A DNA stretch of 39,469 nt from Parvibaculum indicum (lineage in GTDB: Bacteria; Pseudomonadota; Alphaproteobacteria; Parvibaculales; Parvibaculaceae), in contig NZ_JAASQO010000024.1 in NCBI RefSeq assembly GCF_011762095.1, forward strand, positions 1 through 39,469, given 5' to 3'. The translations under genes were made by a program, and so were the position numbers. Of the stretch, positions 25,322 to 35,473 are shown piece by piece. Numbering within the stretch: position 1 is the first letter of the stretch; every line of letters starts with the position of its first letter. The notes beneath the pieces were generated by a model. The model was not told where the DNA came from. It saw only the letters and a list, made by a program, of their open reading frames with translations, and made no database searches.

Positions 25322-25947
25322 TGGAAGAGCCCCGTCAATCCACGCAGCGCGATCTCGCCGTCAGCCTCATCGAACGGCACGGCATTATGCGCCTATCTGA
25401 CCTGAAGGACCACGGGGTGAATCCGGCGACGCTGGCGCGCCTGGTCGAAGAGGGCGTCCTGCAAAAGCCGTCGCGCGGGCTTTACGAGCTCTTCGGCGCC
25501 GATATCGAAGCGGCGCACAATCTTGCCGAAGTCGCCAAGCGCGTCCCGAAAGGGGTGATCTGCCTGATTTCGGCGCTCCAGTTTCACGAGATCACGCTTC
25601 AGCTTCCCCGCAGCGTCTGGATCGCCATTGGCTCCAAAGACCGCAAGCCGGCGCTCGACTATCCGCCACTCCGCGTCGTCCGCTTCGGCGAGAAGGCGCT
25701 GAGGCTCGGCGTTGAAACTCACACCATCGATTCCGTACCGGTGCGCATCTTCGATCCTGCGAAAACCATCGTCGATTGCTTCCGTTTCCGGAATACCGTC
25801 GGCCTCGACGTGGCGCTTGAGGCGCTGCGCATGGGCTGGCGCTCTCGCAAGGCAAAGCCCGACGACATTGTCCGGTACGCTCAGGCGCTACGCATCTGGA
25901 GCGTGGTGCGGCCCTATCTCGAAAGCGTCGTCGCCGATGAAGGATAA
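25321..25947 (+). CDS. AbiEi-type antitoxin, 208 aa (type IV toxin-antitoxin)
   Basis: The N-terminus is a winged helix (DLAVSLIERHGIMRLSDLKDHGVNPATLARLVEEG) that ends in the typical RGLYEL. The C-terminal domain (VPVRIFDPAKTIVDCFRFRNTVGLDVALEAL) is the AbiEi antitoxin domain. It represses its own operon and counters the toxin without binding it. It overlaps the toxin start by 11 bases. The pair stabilises mobile elements and can give abortive infection. Confidence 0.88.
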   Translation: MEEPRQSTQRDLAVSLIERHGIMRLSDLKDHGVNPATLARLVEEGVLQKPSRGLYELFGADIEAAHNLAEVAKRVPKGVICLISALQFHEITLQLPRSVWIAIGSKDRKPALDYPPLRVVRFGEKALRLGVETHTIDSVPVRIFDPAKTIVDCFRFRNTVGLDVALEALRMGWRSRKAKPDDIVRYAQALRIWSVVRPYLESVVADEG

Positions 25948-26875
25948 GCCCGCCAATATTCCGGCATCTGTCCTCGCCAGACTTCGTAATGTGGCGCGGG
26001 AGAAGGGCACGGACTACCAACTTATATTGCGCCGCTACGCCATCGAACGGCTGCTCCATCGGCTCAGTGTTTCTCCCTATCGAGAGCGGTTCGTTTTGAA
26101 AGGGGCCATGCTCTTTACAGTTTGGCTTGAGGATCCATTTCGGCCGACGCAGGACCTTGACCTTCTTGGATACGGCGATCCTGACATAGCGCCGATCGAA
26201 GAGACATTCCGTGCGATCTGCCGGATCGTGGCGGAGGACGAAGACGGATTGGCGTTCGACGCCGAAGGGCTGAATGCGGAACCGATCCGCGAGGATCAGG
26301 AATATGGCGGCGTTCGCGTGAAAACGATGGCCTTTCTCGGCAAGACCAGAATCCCTGTGCAGATCGATATCGGCTTCGGCGACGCGATCACGCCCGCGGC
26401 GCAGGAATTGGAATTCCCGCCGCTGCTTTCCTCCAAGGGGCCGCACCTGAAAGCCTATCCCAAGGAAACCGTCGTCGCCGAAAAGCTTCAGGCGATTGTC
26501 GCGCTCGGCCGCGCCAACAGCCGGATGAAGGATTTTTACGATCTGCTCGTGCTGTCGCGACTGTTTGCCTTCGAAGGCGGGGTCCTTGCTTCGGCTATCC
26601 GGGCGACATTTGATCGCCGTGGGACGATTATTCCGGCGACGCCGCCCGATGGTCTGTCTCAGGAATTCGCGGGGAACCAGGTCAAACAACGCCAATGGAC
26701 GGCGTTCGTCAGGCGCGAGCCGTTGCTGATCGCCGCGCCGACTCTCGGCGAAACAATCAACGAGATCGCGGATTTCGCGATGCCGGCGATCAAAGCAGTA
26801 GTAACCGGCGGCGAATTCAATCTCAGATGGGCCGATGGCGGGCCATGGAAGGCGATATCGCCTGCACCGCGATGA
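25937..26875 (+). CDS. AbiEii/AbiGii-type nucleotidyltransferase toxin, 312 aa
   Basis: A nucleotidyltransferase-fold toxin of a type IV system. The core motifs are FVLKGAMLFTVW (residues 52-63) and RPTQDLDLLG (69-78), which holds the catalytic aspartates. A conserved TVVAEKLQAIV and MKDFYDLLVL (helical substrate domain) follow. AbiEii-like enzymes block translation by modifying tRNA, or otherwise stop growth. The ATG overlaps the antitoxin frame. Length and motif spacing are normal, so it should be functional. Confidence 0.88.
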   Translation: MKDKPANIPASVLARLRNVAREKGTDYQLILRRYAIERLLHRLSVSPYRERFVLKGAMLFTVWLEDPFRPTQDLDLLGYGDPDIAPIEETFRAICRIVAEDEDGLAFDAEGLNAEPIREDQEYGGVRVKTMAFLGKTRIPVQIDIGFGDAITPAAQELEFPPLLSSKGPHLKAYPKETVVAEKLQAIVALGRANSRMKDFYDLLVLSRLFAFEGGVLASAIRATFDRRGTIIPATPPDGLSQEFAGNQVKQRQWTAFVRREPLLIAAPTLGETINEIADFAMPAIKAVVTGGEFNLRWADGGPWKAISPAPR

Positions 26876-26903
26876 AGCCTTGCCGCCAGGCCCCACAATC
26901 ACG

Positions 26904-27647
26904 TCATGTCGCCTTCGGGCGTAATCTCTTACGGGCGGCATTGCGCCGATTGGCGATGCGTAAAAGCGCATATTTGATCGGCAGTTCGTCGAAGAAATGC
27001 GGGTCGCGCTCGTCCAGCCATTCGCGCACCTCCTCATGGTCCGGATGTTCGGGATCGCCATAGGCATCGAGCAGTTCGTAAAAGCCGGGAACGCCGCCGC
27101 AGTCTTCCGGCGGCGCCGCGCGTTCGCCGCCGAGATAACGCGGATAGCTTGTGTCCGGATCGCCTTGCCGGATATCGGTGACAGAGACGTTCATGCGCCA
27201 GTCGTCGCCGAAGTCGTAGACATAGGTAAGAACGGTTTTGTCGTCTTTGCAGATGTCGCGCAGGCGCACCGAGCCGGCCTTGCGGCAGGGCTTATCCCCC
27301 CAATCCATGTCGTCCACGGGCGGGATATAGCGGTAATTCTCGTCGGAAAATTCCCATAAGTGATAGTCGCACCAGCCCATGAGCTGTTGGATGGTCTCGT
27401 GCAGCGCCTTGAGCGTCATGGACGTTGGCGCTTCCATTTCGCGCCAGATGGGCGGTTCGATATCTTCGAGCTCGACGCGAATGGTCGCGATTTCGTTGAA
27501 GCTTTCAAGGCCTTCGGCGGGTTTGGCAGGCGGCATTAACATGGTTCTTTCGTTCGGGCGTCCGGAGCGAATCAGCAGCTCGTCGTTTGCTTGAGTCGGA
27601 GAAAGCCATATTTCATACATGGCTTTCGCCGATTTCGACAAAGTCAT
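26904..27647 (-). CDS. Plasmid pRiA4b ORF-3 family protein, 247 aa
   Basis: The family core is clear: IRVELEDIEPPIWREMEAP, TLKALHETIQQLMGW, YHLWEF, then VYDFGDDWRMNV and PRYLGGERAAPPEDCGGVPGFYELLDA. This fold is common on plasmids and beside transposons but has no proven biochemical function. The start is uncertain: 27647 is the longest, and M at 27620 or 27542 is also possible because no good ribosome site is visible. It lies tail-to-tail with the AbiEii toxin gene and ahead of the integrase. Confidence 0.8.
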   Translation of the reverse strand: MTLSKSAKAMYEIWLSPTQANDELLIRSGRPNERTMLMPPAKPAEGLESFNEIATIRVELEDIEPPIWREMEAPTSMTLKALHETIQQLMGWCDYHLWEFSDENYRYIPPVDDMDWGDKPCRKAGSVRLRDICKDDKTVLTYVYDFGDDWRMNVSVTDIRQGDPDTSYPRYLGGERAAPPEDCGGVPGFYELLDAYGDPEHPDHEEVREWLDERDPHFFDELPIKYALLRIANRRNAARKRLRPKAT

Positions 27648-27770
27648 CGATCTTTAGCCCGCCCCGGTATTCATGGGAAAGTTATTCGGCTCGGACGGGC
27701 CAAGACGCCTTTTTCTCTCATGGCGTGCGAGCGGACGGGAGCCTCTGTCAAATCCGCGAAGGCCCCTTCA

Positions 27771-29117
27771 TCAAATCTCATCGTCGCTGTGGGGCGCTGA
27801 GCCGCGCCCATTCCGCTGGCTTTTGAACGTCTCCCGTGCGGCTTGGCGGGTCAACGCCTTTACGATGGCTTGCAGATGGGGCGTGATTTTCTCAGAGAAA
27901 TCGTCCGTACTATGGTCGTCAGGCGCGTCCGCGGAAGAAACCTCCGGTATTTCCTTGCCGTCGCCGTTCGCGGAATCCGATATCTTCTCTGCGATCCGAT
28001 CTGCCGCAGATTTGATCGGGTCATTCGCAAGATGCGCGTAGCGCGCCGTCGTTTGCACTTGCGTATGGCCGAGAAGCTTGCCGATCATGGGCAGGCCTTC
28101 GCCGACGAGGAGGCCGCGGCTGGCGAAGGAGTGGCGCAGGTCATGGAGCCGGAGGCCGTCGAGCTTGGCTGACTTTCGGATGCGCCGCCACGGGTGCTGT
28201 AGGTCCGTCAGATGCGCTCCAGGATTTTTCCCGGTAATGACGAATTCGTTGTCTTCGAGTTTCTTGATCCCTTTGAGCCGCTCTACGGCGGCGGAACCGA
28301 GGTGAACAGTCTTGGGGCCGGTCTTTGAATCCGGCAACCGAAGCTCCCGTGCGTCGAGATCGACGTAGTCCCATTTGAGGGTCATGATTTCGCCCAGGCG
28401 GCAGCCGGTGAGCATGAGCAGCCATATGGCGTCGATCGCCGATTGGGTTTCGGTCTTTTCCACTTCGGCTTGCCGCAGCGCGTCGCCGAGCTGTTTGTAT
28501 TCAGCGTCCGACAGGAAGCGCTCTCGCTTCACTTCCTTGTATTTCTTGACATGCCGACAGGGGTTCGAGCCGTCGGGACGAATGCCCCAAATCTCGGCGA
28601 GATTGAACATCTTGGAGAGCACGCCAAGGGATCGATTGGCCTGATAACGCTTGTCGCGCAGGTCGTGATGGAACTTCGCGATATCGGACCGGTCGATGTC
28701 TATAACCTTGCGCGTTCCCATCTTGGGATTAATGAACAGCTCCACCGACCGGCGGTATTCGCGCTCGGTCGTCTTGCGGCAGTGCGTGGGAACATAGTCG
28801 TCGAGAAAACGCTGGCCCAACTCCTTCATGGTGGGCGACTTCCGCATGCGGGAATACTGGGCGGAGGGGTCGGAGCCTTCCTTGGCGTCCGCGATGATCC
28901 CGCGCGCTTTGGTTCGGGCCTGTTCCACGGTGATCGAGCCGTGCCGGCCGATGGTCATTTTGATCTGCCGGCCTCGGCAGCGGCATTTGACGATATAGGC
29001 CTTCCGCCCTGTCGGGTGCACGCGCACGCCGAAGCCCGGCAACTCGTCGTCCCAATGGACAACTTCGGCGGCTTCGGGCTTCAAGGAATCGACGACGCGT
29101 TTGGTAAGTTTCGGCAT
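27771..29117 (-). CDS. int: Tyrosine recombinase / ICE integrase, 448 aa
   Basis: An integrase with an N-terminal DUF4102 arm-binding domain (PGFGVRVHPTGRKAYIVKCR), a core-binding helical domain and a C-terminal catalytic domain. The catalytic residues are visible: Arg in TGCRLGEIM (about 241), His/Arg in LHDLRHSFASRG (about 320), and HTQVQTTARYAH with the nucleophilic Tyr. The start MPKLTKRVV at 29117 is chosen over 29216 because AGGAG precedes it and the family begins with this word. A C-terminal tail of about 80 residues lies beyond the Tyr. The gene points away from the tRNA-derived att core at 29307, 190 bases from its start, the usual ICE arrangement. Confidence 0.93.
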   Translation of the reverse strand: MPKLTKRVVDSLKPEAAEVVHWDDELPGFGVRVHPTGRKAYIVKCRCRGRQIKMTIGRHGSITVEQARTKARGIIADAKEGSDPSAQYSRMRKSPTMKELGQRFLDDYVPTHCRKTTEREYRRSVELFINPKMGTRKVIDIDRSDIAKFHHDLRDKRYQANRSLGVLSKMFNLAEIWGIRPDGSNPCRHVKKYKEVKRERFLSDAEYKQLGDALRQAEVEKTETQSAIDAIWLLMLTGCRLGEIMTLKWDYVDLDARELRLPDSKTGPKTVHLGSAAVERLKGIKKLEDNEFVITGKNPGAHLTDLQHPWRRIRKSAKLDGLRLHDLRHSFASRGLLVGEGLPMIGKLLGHTQVQTTARYAHLANDPIKSAADRIAEKISDSANGDGKEIPEVSSADAPDDHSTDDFSEKITPHLQAIVKALTRQAARETFKSQRNGRGSAPHSDDEI

Positions 29118-29306
29118 TGTGCGGCTCCTGATTTGCGCTTCATGCCGGAGGGTTCCAGGGACCATATAGGTACCACTTGGAGGCAAATTCGCGCTATCTG
29201 CCGCATAGTCTATCAAACTTGTTGAGTCAAAATAAGCCCGTTTATTCAGCGTGTTATGAAGTTTCCGCCACTATGGTCCAGCGTGAGAAAATTGTTGCGA
29301 ATCGTT

Positions 29307-30960
<1,654 letters not shown>

Positions 30961-30979
30961 AACATGGCTCCTATCCGCA

Positions 30980-31204
30980 TCAGGAGGTGCGCTTCCTCCT
31001 TTGCCTGGATAACGTCACTTCCTCTGCAAAGCATTCCCGTGCCGCCTGCTTTGCCAGGATGCCGACCAGACGCAGAAGGCGAGGGTCGGGAATGCCGCGC
31101 GGCGTAAACGTCAACTCCGGCTCGTCCAGCAGCAAAGATTCGAGCAGCGCTTCGCGCTCGGCTCCTGTAATCTTTGCTGTGTTTTGTGGGGCTCGCAAGG
31201 TCAT
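30980..31204 (-). CDS. Small conserved protein upstream of the serine recombinase, 74 aa
   Basis: A short protein with TGAEREALLESLLLDEPELTFTPRGIPDPRLLRL, a helical charged segment. From memory such small proteins accompany serine recombinases in rhizobia. It is 19 bases upstream of the recombinase on the same strand, so it is probably co-transcribed and may be a recombination directionality or accessory factor; this is inferred. The start MTLRAPQ at 31204 is one of several (31216 and 31240 are also possible). Confidence 0.6.
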   Translation of the reverse strand: MTLRAPQNTAKITGAEREALLESLLLDEPELTFTPRGIPDPRLLRLVGILAKQAARECFAEEVTLSRQRRKRTS

Positions 31205-31425
31205 AACTGACAGCATTCGTCCCATGCTCGGCATAAGCAATGGAATTTACAGGCGAACATTCGGCGGCGATCAGTATGCCGACGCGTGTCATGGCGTGCG
31301 GCGGCGTAGTCTGGCGAGCCGTGGCATAGTGAAATGACCTGTCGGAATCGATCGCTGTCGCCGTCATCTTTCGCCTCGATACTACCCCATCGGAAGCTGT
31401 TGCTTGTGGATGCGACTTTATCGTA

Positions 31426-31443
31426 TTGTATTTAGAGATACAA
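31426..31443. promoter_or_regulatory. Inverted repeat TTGTAT / ATACAA before the DUF1778 gene
   Basis: Perfect 6-bp arms (31426-31431 and 31438-31443) with a 6-base spacer lie 31 bases before the antitoxin start, in an AT-rich stretch that fits a promoter. DUF1778 antitoxins are ribbon-helix-helix repressors of their own operon, so this is a likely operator. Confidence 0.5.
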
Positions 31444-31473
31444 GATGCCATCTTCCGACCAAGGAGAATCGCC

Positions 31474-31773
31474 ATGGCCAACACTGCCGAACGCAAGGAA
31501 TATCCGATCTCAATGCGTCTGCCCGAGGCCGATGTTGCCATGATCGATCGTGCTGCCAGCCTGCGCGGCCGCTCGCGCACCGATTTCGTGCGCGACGCCG
31601 CTGTGCGCGCGGCCGAGGAGGTCGTCATGGAGCAGGGCCTGATCCGGATGAGCCCGGAAGGCTTTGCCCAGTTCATGGATGTGCTGTCGCGTCCGGTTGC
31701 TCCTGTTCCGGAGATGGTTGAAGTGCTTAAGCGGCCTGCGCCGTGGGAGCCCGGCTACGCAGCGAAACAGTAA
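31474..31773 (+). CDS. DUF1778 (TacA-like) antitoxin, 99 aa
   Basis: A ribbon-helix-helix antitoxin: EYPISMRLPEADVAMIDRAA, SLRGRSRTDFVRDAAVRAAEE. The C-terminal extension, with its SPEGFAQFMDVLSRP box, neutralises a GNAT toxin in this family. The ribosome site AAGGAGAA is well placed. It is followed directly by the toxin gene. Confidence 0.92.
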   Translation: MANTAERKEYPISMRLPEADVAMIDRAASLRGRSRTDFVRDAAVRAAEEVVMEQGLIRMSPEGFAQFMDVLSRPVAPVPEMVEVLKRPAPWEPGYAAKQ

Positions 31774-31777
31774 TCCC

Positions 31778-32287
31778 TTGCTGCTTTCAGGACCCGAGCT
31801 GCTTTCCGCCGCCCACGATGTTTCCCAATTTTCCTGTGGCAAGCCGACGCTCGACCACTGGCTGAAGACCCGCGCGCTCTCCAATCAGCAGAAGGGCTTT
31901 ACCGCCGTTCTCGTCGTGCATGAGGCAGGGCGTGTGGTGGGATATTACGGCCTTGCACCAACAGCCGTTGTGCCATCGGTGCTACCGCGCTCCATCCGGA
32001 CGGGACAGCCGCCTAATCCAATTCCCTGCATGCTGCTTGGTCAGCTCGCGACCGATATCGGCTCGGCCGGGTTGGGTATCGGGACTGGCCTTGTGAAGCA
32101 CGCCCTCCAACGGTGCGTTCAGGCCGCATCGCTGATCGGTGGGCGGGCATTGATGGTCAACGCCGTCGACGGGGAGGCTGCCGAATTCTGGCAGCGCCGA
32201 GGATTAGAGCCTACCAGAGATGATGAACTGGTCCTGTTTCGCTCGATCAGCGATATTGCTGCGTCGCTCCGTGAGGCTGGAAGGTGA
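31778..32287 (+). CDS. GNAT-family acetyltransferase toxin (TacT-like), 169 aa
   Basis: A GNAT toxin that probably acetylates charged tRNAs and blocks translation. The N-terminal part has SQFSCGKPTLDHWLKTRAL, then GRVVGYYGLAPTAV, and the acetyl-CoA binding loop GQLATDIGSAGLGIGTGLVKHAL. The end has AAEFWQRRGLEP. There is no ATG in the expected place; the frame begins with TTG at 31778, 5 bases after the antitoxin stop, which gives the normal length of about 170, so TTG is probably used by coupling. The pair is a common stabiliser of mobile elements. Confidence 0.85.
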   Translation: MLLSGPELLSAAHDVSQFSCGKPTLDHWLKTRALSNQQKGFTAVLVVHEAGRVVGYYGLAPTAVVPSVLPRSIRTGQPPNPIPCMLLGQLATDIGSAGLGIGTGLVKHALQRCVQAASLIGGRALMVNAVDGEAAEFWQRRGLEPTRDDELVLFRSISDIAASLREAGR

Positions 32288-32333
32288 ATAGCCCCATGTT
32301 TGGTGGACGTCTTCCTTGCTAAATTGAGGCAAG

Positions 32334-32544
32334 GACCTGCGCCGGACATTCAAGACGGTGACCGGCAAGGCGAGGATCTCGAAGGAAATCCGCGACCGCC
32401 TCCAGAACCACGCGTTGCAGGATGCCAGCTGCGAGAAGCATGACTGCTAGGCACTACATGGTGGAAAAGCGCGCCGACATGACGAAAAGGGAAAAGTTCG
32501 TCTCCGCCACGCTTGCCAAGAAGTGCCGGAAGGGCATGCAATAG
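32334..32544 (+). pseudogene. Remnant of a tyrosine integrase C-terminus
   Basis: One frame reads DLRRTFKT...GKARISKEIRDRLQNHALQDAS, the catalytic C-terminal region of a DUF4102-type integrase. It breaks at a stop near 32448. A second frame then continues YMVEKRADM...KREKFVSATLAKK, the normal terminal part. The pieces lack the catalytic tyrosine region in frame and are separated by a stop and a frameshift. This is a decayed scar of another integrative element, different from the intact integrase at 27771. Confidence 0.75.
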
Positions 32545-32562
32545 CCCGGCGTTCGACGGCAC

Positions 32563-33456
32563 TCAGATCCTGTCTGAAAACCGATCATAAGCATCGATCC
32601 GCCGAACCGGGGGATCGACCTCATACCGATAGATTTCCGTTCTCAAGAACCGTAGTTCGGCCTCGCACTGAGCCTCGGGAACGTCAATATACCAGGCGCG
32701 CGGCTGCGGGCCGGGATCGCCGTTCCAGCGGTACCCCCGCGCTTTAAGGACATCCTTGAGGTCAAAGGGCGCGTTCTCCGCCCAGATTCGCCAAGAAACG
32801 GTACGAGCGCCGTCCAGGAGACGGCTGAGACCTGTAGCGCCAGATCGGGGCAGCCACATCGCCAACAACTCGACCGTAGCAAGACAGTCGTGCATCGCGC
32901 GGTGGCGGTCGTAGAAGAAGCCGGCGGCCTGAGCGAGATAGGCGAGTTTCGTGCCCTCGAACCCCTCTGCTGCCCAATCGATCTGGCTGAGCGAGCATGC
33001 CCACGGCTTCGTCGAGAACACGTCGTTGAATCGTTCGAGGAAGCGGCGGTCGAACGCCGCATTGTGCGCGATGACGAGCGAAGCCGGCGCTGCGAATGAG
33101 GCTACCGCTGCGGGATCAACAATCTGGCCGGCCACCATCTCGTTGGTGATGCCCGTGATCGCGGTGATTTCCGGGGCGATAGGCTTGCTCGGCTGACGCA
33201 GCCCTTGGAAGCTGTCGCCCACGCTGAAAATGGTGCCATCCAAGCCGTAGTTGAATGGTGTCATGGCGAGTTCGATGATCTCGTCGCGCTGAGGGTCGAG
33301 CCCCGTGGTCTCCACATCGACCACCAGGCCGAGGCGCAGCGGCGTGCCTGGCGGAGGAACGATGCGAGGGCGCGGTTTGAGACGCCGGATGACCCGGTAG
33401 TCTCCCGTGGCCTCCAGCGCCTGCGCCAGGGTCTCCAGATGGTCAGAAGATGTCAT
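32563..33456 (-). CDS. DEDDh-type 3'-5' exonuclease (DnaQ-like), 297 aa
   Basis: A nuclease with the exonuclease I/III/epsilon fold. ExoI holds D47 and E49 (VVDVETTG), ExoII has D136 in IAHNAAFDRRF, and ExoIII has H185-x4-D190 in DRHRAMHDCLATVELL. All five catalytic residues of the DEDDh class are therefore present. About 95 C-terminal residues (with WRIWAENAPFDLKDVLKARGY and RAWYIDVPEAQCEAELRF) form an extra domain of a type seen in phage-like exonucleases. The gene starts 14 bases inside the end of HerA, so it is translationally coupled, and is the last gene of the SIR2-HerA operon. It could degrade DNA presented by HerA, in place of the usual NurA nuclease. Confidence 0.9.
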   Translation of the reverse strand: MTSSDHLETLAQALEATGDYRVIRRLKPRPRIVPPPGTPLRLGLVVDVETTGLDPQRDEIIELAMTPFNYGLDGTIFSVGDSFQGLRQPSKPIAPEITAITGITNEMVAGQIVDPAAVASFAAPASLVIAHNAAFDRRFLERFNDVFSTKPWACSLSQIDWAAEGFEGTKLAYLAQAAGFFYDRHRAMHDCLATVELLAMWLPRSGATGLSRLLDGARTVSWRIWAENAPFDLKDVLKARGYRWNGDPGPQPRAWYIDVPEAQCEAELRFLRTEIYRYEVDPPVRRIDAYDRFSDRI

Positions 33457-35473
33457 CGTCTGAAGCTTCGTTTACTGCCATCGGCTCCCCTCCAGCGGTA
33501 TCGGCCGGAGCGAGTCGAATGTCGGCGGCTCGACCTTCTTCGTGGAACCACAAATCGACCACGGCGGTATCGTCGCTGCGCGGCCGCGGTGATGCCTCCC
33601 GCACCCTGAATGTCGTCGGGAGATTGACCGATGTTCCGAACACCAGCGCGTGCTGCCGAGGCAATGACGGCAAACGCTTCAAGACCGAATCCGAGATGAA
33701 CGGCGTCATCTGCCGAATCTGAGAAAGATCGTCGGGGTTCTGGATGCGGTGAACCAGGAAATTGGAGCACTGGCTGAGAACCGTCTTGGACAGTTCACTC
33801 GGGCGTTGCGATGCCAAGAGCACGAACATGCCGTACTTGCGCCCTTCCTTGGCGATGCGCTCGAATATCTTGGTTGCGTCGATGGAAAACCGGGAGGGCG
33901 TTGAGGCAACGTACCTGTGAGCCTCTTCGAGGAGCAGATGTATCGGGAAACGGTTTCTTGGTTCCGCATGGCGAAGGAACCGAAAAAGCATGCGTGCGAT
34001 GACCGCACTGACCAACTCAACGATTTCATCTTCGACGGAGTTCAGATCAATGATAATGACTTGATTGCGTTTGGTGAACGCTTCGCCAACAACCCTTCCC
34101 AGACCGACGATGTTGGTCAAGAATTCCAGATCGCTTACAGCCGCACCAACGTCAGCTCCTTCGTGACGTAAAAAGGCATATTCGGTCCTCTCCTGGAGAG
34201 ATCTGAGCCGCGTGACCATGGAAGAGCAGTAATCTCGGATTTGGCGGTTGCCGTGAGCCTCCTCATAAAGGATCGCGAAATCCAGACATTCGTGCAGCTC
34301 ATCGAAAGAGAACGGCGTCCGATTGTAGGCTGGTAAGGGAGCATCCTCCCGGAGCTTCTTCCTTACTTCATCCAGAAATGCCGATTGGTTGTTGCCAGAA
34401 AAATTTCCGTATTGAAAATTCGGATTGAAGCGGTTCAACAACGCCATATTCAGATCGTTCGTCGGATACTTCTGAAGAAGAGAAACGACGCGCTGAAACT
34501 TCGACACTGGGGAGTCGCCATCCGCACCTCGAAAGCACTCGATGATGCAAGTGGCGACAAAGTGCTCGCGCAGAGCCAGAGCGTCTGGCGTGTTGGCATG
34601 AAAGAGACTTGTCAGACCTAACGCCGTCCGAAGGACCGGCAGTTGCGTTCGCTCGCTCGCCTGCAAAAGCAGTTCCCACTCTGCCATTTCCAGGAACCAA
34701 TGCGGCATCCGAAAGCCAGCGGTCGTCCCATCAAGGATTACGCGATGGACGCCGATGCCGCCGTCTTTTGCCAAAGGAGAAAGCGCCTCGTGATACTCGC
34801 CATTCACGTCGAAGACGATAAACGTCGCTCCGCGAGCGTGATGTTCGTCCGGTTTGCTGAAAAGGGACTGCAAGACCGAGGCGACCGTGCAGGATTTACC
34901 GCTGCCGGTATTGCCCAGGACCGCGACATGACCGCCGAAGAACTCGTTCAGACGAACTTTGACGTCGTAGTCCTCGAACACCACCGACTTGCCGATCGGT
35001 AGAACCCGATAGCGCGTGGCCCCTTCGGGTTGGCAAGCGCCGCCATCCGGGCCGACTGACGGCTCGACGGCGGTCTCGGTCTCAAAGATGCGATCGAGCT
35101 CGCCATCCAGCGCATACAGTGCGTCCGCATACAGAGACGGGAAAACCGACACACCGAAGCGGAACGCGCCGCCGCGCATCGGCAACATGCCGACGGGCAC
35201 CACGTCCAGATATTTCGAGGAGCCGGCCCGGTCGAAATCGCCCCGCTCGGAAGGCGTGCTCGCATCGCGCTCACGCAGGCCGACAACCTCGACCACGACA
35301 TATTCCGACTGCGACGGAATCATCAGGAATGATCCCAGTCGCGCCACATAATGCACGTCGTCGAAGCCGACGACCGTGAAGTTATCGGTGCCGACGTGCA
35401 TCTCGACGACAAAGCGGTCGGCTGCAACCGAGACCACCTTGCCGATCGCCCGCTTGCGATCGTCGTGGCTCAT
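33443..35473 (-). CDS. herA: HerA-type DNA translocase ATPase, 676 aa
   Basis: A FtsK/HerA-family ATPase. The N-terminal HAS-barrel (residues about 8-66, with GKVVSVAADRFVVEM) is followed by the ATPase domain. Walker A is GNTGSGKS (187-194) and Walker B is IHLLLEEAHRYV (about 507-518). The SQRPSELSKTVLSQCSNFLVHRIQNPDD segment following it is typical of HerA. It overlaps the SIR2 stop (ATGA, 35470-35473) and the exonuclease start. HerA forms hexamers with partner enzymes; with SIR2 it makes the known anti-phage SIR2-HerA system. Confidence 0.92.
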   Translation of the reverse strand: MSHDDRKRAIGKVVSVAADRFVVEMHVGTDNFTVVGFDDVHYVARLGSFLMIPSQSEYVVVEVVGLRERDASTPSERGDFDRAGSSKYLDVVPVGMLPMRGGAFRFGVSVFPSLYADALYALDGELDRIFETETAVEPSVGPDGGACQPEGATRYRVLPIGKSVVFEDYDVKVRLNEFFGGHVAVLGNTGSGKSCTVASVLQSLFSKPDEHHARGATFIVFDVNGEYHEALSPLAKDGGIGVHRVILDGTTAGFRMPHWFLEMAEWELLLQASERTQLPVLRTALGLTSLFHANTPDALALREHFVATCIIECFRGADGDSPVSKFQRVVSLLQKYPTNDLNMALLNRFNPNFQYGNFSGNNQSAFLDEVRKKLREDAPLPAYNRTPFSFDELHECLDFAILYEEAHGNRQIRDYCSSMVTRLRSLQERTEYAFLRHEGADVGAAVSDLEFLTNIVGLGRVVGEAFTKRNQVIIIDLNSVEDEIVELVSAVIARMLFRFLRHAEPRNRFPIHLLLEEAHRYVASTPSRFSIDATKIFERIAKEGRKYGMFVLLASQRPSELSKTVLSQCSNFLVHRIQNPDDLSQIRQMTPFISDSVLKRLPSLPRQHALVFGTSVNLPTTFRVREASPRPRSDDTAVVDLWFHEEGRAADIRLAPADTAGGEPMAVNEASDDDIF

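Noticed and set aside
25592-27067. Reverse-strand open frame of 491 codons
   Set aside because: Spans the AbiEi, AbiEii and pRiA4b genes in antisense; all three have real motifs in their own frames.
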